In this document: piece by piece, positions 5,639 to 6,900 of the stretch
How positions within the stretch are numbered: the stretch's first letter is position 1
Layout: each line of letters starts with the position of its first letter
Translations under genes and position numbers: made by a program
Source: Actinomycetes bacterium
GTDB lineage: Bacteria; Actinomycetota; Actinomycetes; Streptosporangiales; Streptosporangiaceae
Assembly: GCA_023425615.1 (NCBI GenBank)
Contig: JAFACJ010001193.1
Coordinates: 1-6,900, forward strand
Length of the DNA stretch: 6,900 nt
Reading direction: 5' to 3'
Notes under the pieces: model-generated
What the model saw: the letters and a program-made list of their open reading frames with translations, nothing else
What the model was told of the DNA's origin: nothing
Databases searched by the model: none

Positions 5639-6900
5639 GAACGGACGTCCCGCCGCCGACCTGCTCGCCGAACTGGCGCGGCTGAAGGAGGCGGACCTGC
5701 CGGTGCACGGCGGCAAGGTCACCGCGTACGTCTACGACACCGGCCGGGAGGACGTCCGCGACGCCGCCGCACGCGCCTACCTGGAGATGCTGGAGGTCAA
5801 CTGCCTGGACCCGACCGCCTTCCCCAGCATCATCGAACTGGAGAAGCAGGTGGTCGGCGCGGTCGCGGCCAAGCTGGGCGGCGGGCCCGCGACGCCCGGG
5901 ATCTTCACCAGCGGCGGCACCGAGTCGATCATGCTGGCGGTGAAGGCGGCGCGCGACGCGCGGCCCGTCCCCGGCAAGCCGCGGCTCGTGGTGCCGGTGA
6001 CGGCGCACCCGGCGTTCCACAAGGCGGCCCACTACCTCGGGCTCGACCTGGTGGCGGTGCCGGTGGACACCACGACGTTCCGCGCCGACCCCGCCGCGAT
6101 GCAGGAGGCACTCGACGAGAACACCGTGCTGGTCGTGGTGTCCGCGCCGTCCTACCCGCAGGGCGTCATCGACCCCGTCCCCGAGGTCGCCGCCCTCGCC
6201 GCGGCCCGCGGGATCCCCTGCCACGTCGACGCGTGCGTGGGCGGATGGCTGCTGCCGTGGCTGCGCGACACGGGCGAGGACGTCGCGCCGTTCGACCTGT
6301 CCGTACCCGGCGTCACGTCGCTCTCCTGCGACCTGCACAAGTACGGGTACGCGCCCAAGGGCGCCTCGGTCGTCCTGTTCGCGGACGAGGGACTGCGCCG
6401 CCACGCCTACTTCGCGTCCGCCGCCTGGCCCGGCTACACCGTCATCAACTCCACCGTGCAGAGCAGCAAGGGCGCCGGCCCCCTCGGCGGCGCGTGGGCC
6501 ACGCTCCAGGCGCTCGGCGCCTCCGGCTACCGCGACCTGGCGGCCAACGCCGTCGCCGCCGCGCGCCGGCTCACCGCGGGCGTGGCTTCCATCGACGGCC
6601 TGCGCGTCCTGGGCTCCCCGGACGCCGCCCTCGTCGCGATCGCCTCCGACGACCCGGCCCTCGATGTGTTCGTCATGTCGGACAAGGCACGCGACCACGG
6701 CTGGCTCATCCAGCCCCAGCTCTCCTTCCCCGGCATCCCCGCCAACGTCCACCTGACCCTCACCGGCGTGAGCCTCGCCGGAGTCGACGCCCTCCTGGAC
6801 GTCCTGGCCGAGTCCGCCGACGACGCACGCAGGGCAGGTCCGCCCGCCCTCCCCGACGGCCTGGTCGACGCACTCCTCTCCCTTGACCTCGACACCGTCG
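5628..6900 (+). CDS. PLP-dependent lyase/decarboxylase, sphingosine-1-phosphate lyase-like (partial)
   Basis: 424 codons are visible, cut by the right edge with probably a few tens of residues missing. The order of motifs follows sphingosine-1-phosphate lyase: GGKVTAYVYDTG (28-39), NCLDPTAFPS (58-67), TSGGTES (94-100, PLP phosphate), TAHPAFHKAAHYLG (125-138, H127 over the PLP ring), SAPSYPQGVIDPVPE (172-186), HVDACVGGW (199-207, D201 to the pyridine nitrogen) and SCDLHKYGYAPKGAS (233-247), with PLP lysine K238 and second lysine K244. No N-terminal membrane helix precedes the fold, so it is a soluble enzyme. Relative to the human and Symbiobacterium enzymes as recalled, the histidine of the NPLH motif is D61, the histidine of FPHG is Q178, and the YASPT...GSRPG loop is INSTVQSSKGAG. 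The cofactor site is intact but the substrate pocket differs. The substrate is likely an amine-bearing small molecule, perhaps an amino-alcohol phosphate or amino acid. The fold is confident; the reaction is not. Confidence 0.87.
   Translation, partial: MLPENGRPAADLLAELARLKEADLPVHGGKVTAYVYDTGREDVRDAAARAYLEMLEVNCLDPTAFPSIIELEKQVVGAVAAKLGGGPATPGIFTSGGTESIMLAVKAARDARPVPGKPRLVVPVTAHPAFHKAAHYLGLDLVAVPVDTTTFRADPAAMQEALDENTVLVVVSAPSYPQGVIDPVPEVAALAAARGIPCHVDACVGGWLLPWLRDTGEDVAPFDLSVPGVTSLSCDLHKYGYAPKGASVVLFADEGLRRHAYFASAAWPGYTVINSTVQSSKGAGPLGGAWATLQALGASGYRDLAANAVAAARRLTAGVASIDGLRVLGSPDAALVAIASDDPALDVFVMSDKARDHGWLIQPQLSFPGIPANVHLTLTGVSLAGVDALLDVLAESADDARRAGPPALPDGLVDALLSLDLDTV

Noticed and set aside
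5565..6752. Minus-strand open frame antisense to the lyase-like gene
   Set aside because: It repeats the G-V-E-R-D-rich shadow pattern; the plus-strand frame carries the full ordered set of PLP-enzyme motifs.
1..6900. tRNA, rRNA, CRISPR, insertion sequence or attachment site
   Set aside because: No repeat array, transposase, terminal inverted repeats or cloverleaf was recognised by eye; nearly all bases are accounted for by seven genes and three short gaps.

Overview
The window is very GC-rich, with the third-position G/C bias, GTG start, short gene overlaps and long antisense shadow frames of an actinomycete. A DUF574 methyltransferase, an EspR-like regulator and a GlnR-type box upstream of an ammonium transporter support this. 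The order Streptosporangiales or Streptomycetales is a reasonable guess, but the sequence does not settle the genus. Seven protein genes nearly fill the window; no RNA gene, insertion sequence or CRISPR array was seen. No intergenic gap exceeds about 175 bases.

Left half, all on the minus strand. A DUF574-family SAM-dependent methyltransferase (1-786) is cut by the left edge just before its expected C-terminus. A translationally coupled pair (894-2185) follows: a tandem helix-turn-helix regulator whose second half closely resembles mycobacterial EspR, and an ImmA/IrrE-type zinc metallopeptidase whose ATG overlaps the regulator's TGA. Next is a complete AmtB-family ammonium transporter (2263-3534) with no glnK or glnD beside it.

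Centre. The 173-base divergent gap 3535-3707 is dense with signals. It holds a TATAGT -10 box and a three-block GlnR-like box for amt, two dyads of identical 6-7-6 geometry, and a 28-base near-perfect palindrome over the -35 box of the rightward promoter. That promoter is placed so that its transcript should start at or next to the ATG of the TetR gene, giving a leaderless mRNA.

Right half, plus strand. A tightly packed operon runs tetR - MFS_2 (GPH/MelB-type) transporter - PLP-dependent enzyme closely resembling sphingosine-1-phosphate lyase; the last gene is cut by the right edge. The stop and start codons overlap at both junctions (4 and 11 bases). The likely logic is a TetR-controlled module in which a transporter moves a small amine, amino-alcohol or sphingoid-like compound and the lyase cleaves or decarboxylates it. 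The PLP-binding residues are intact, but several substrate-pocket residues differ from the human and Symbiobacterium lyases as I recall them, so the substrate is probably not sphingosine-1-phosphate itself. This operon and the EspR-like/ImmA pair are the two most interesting parts of the window.
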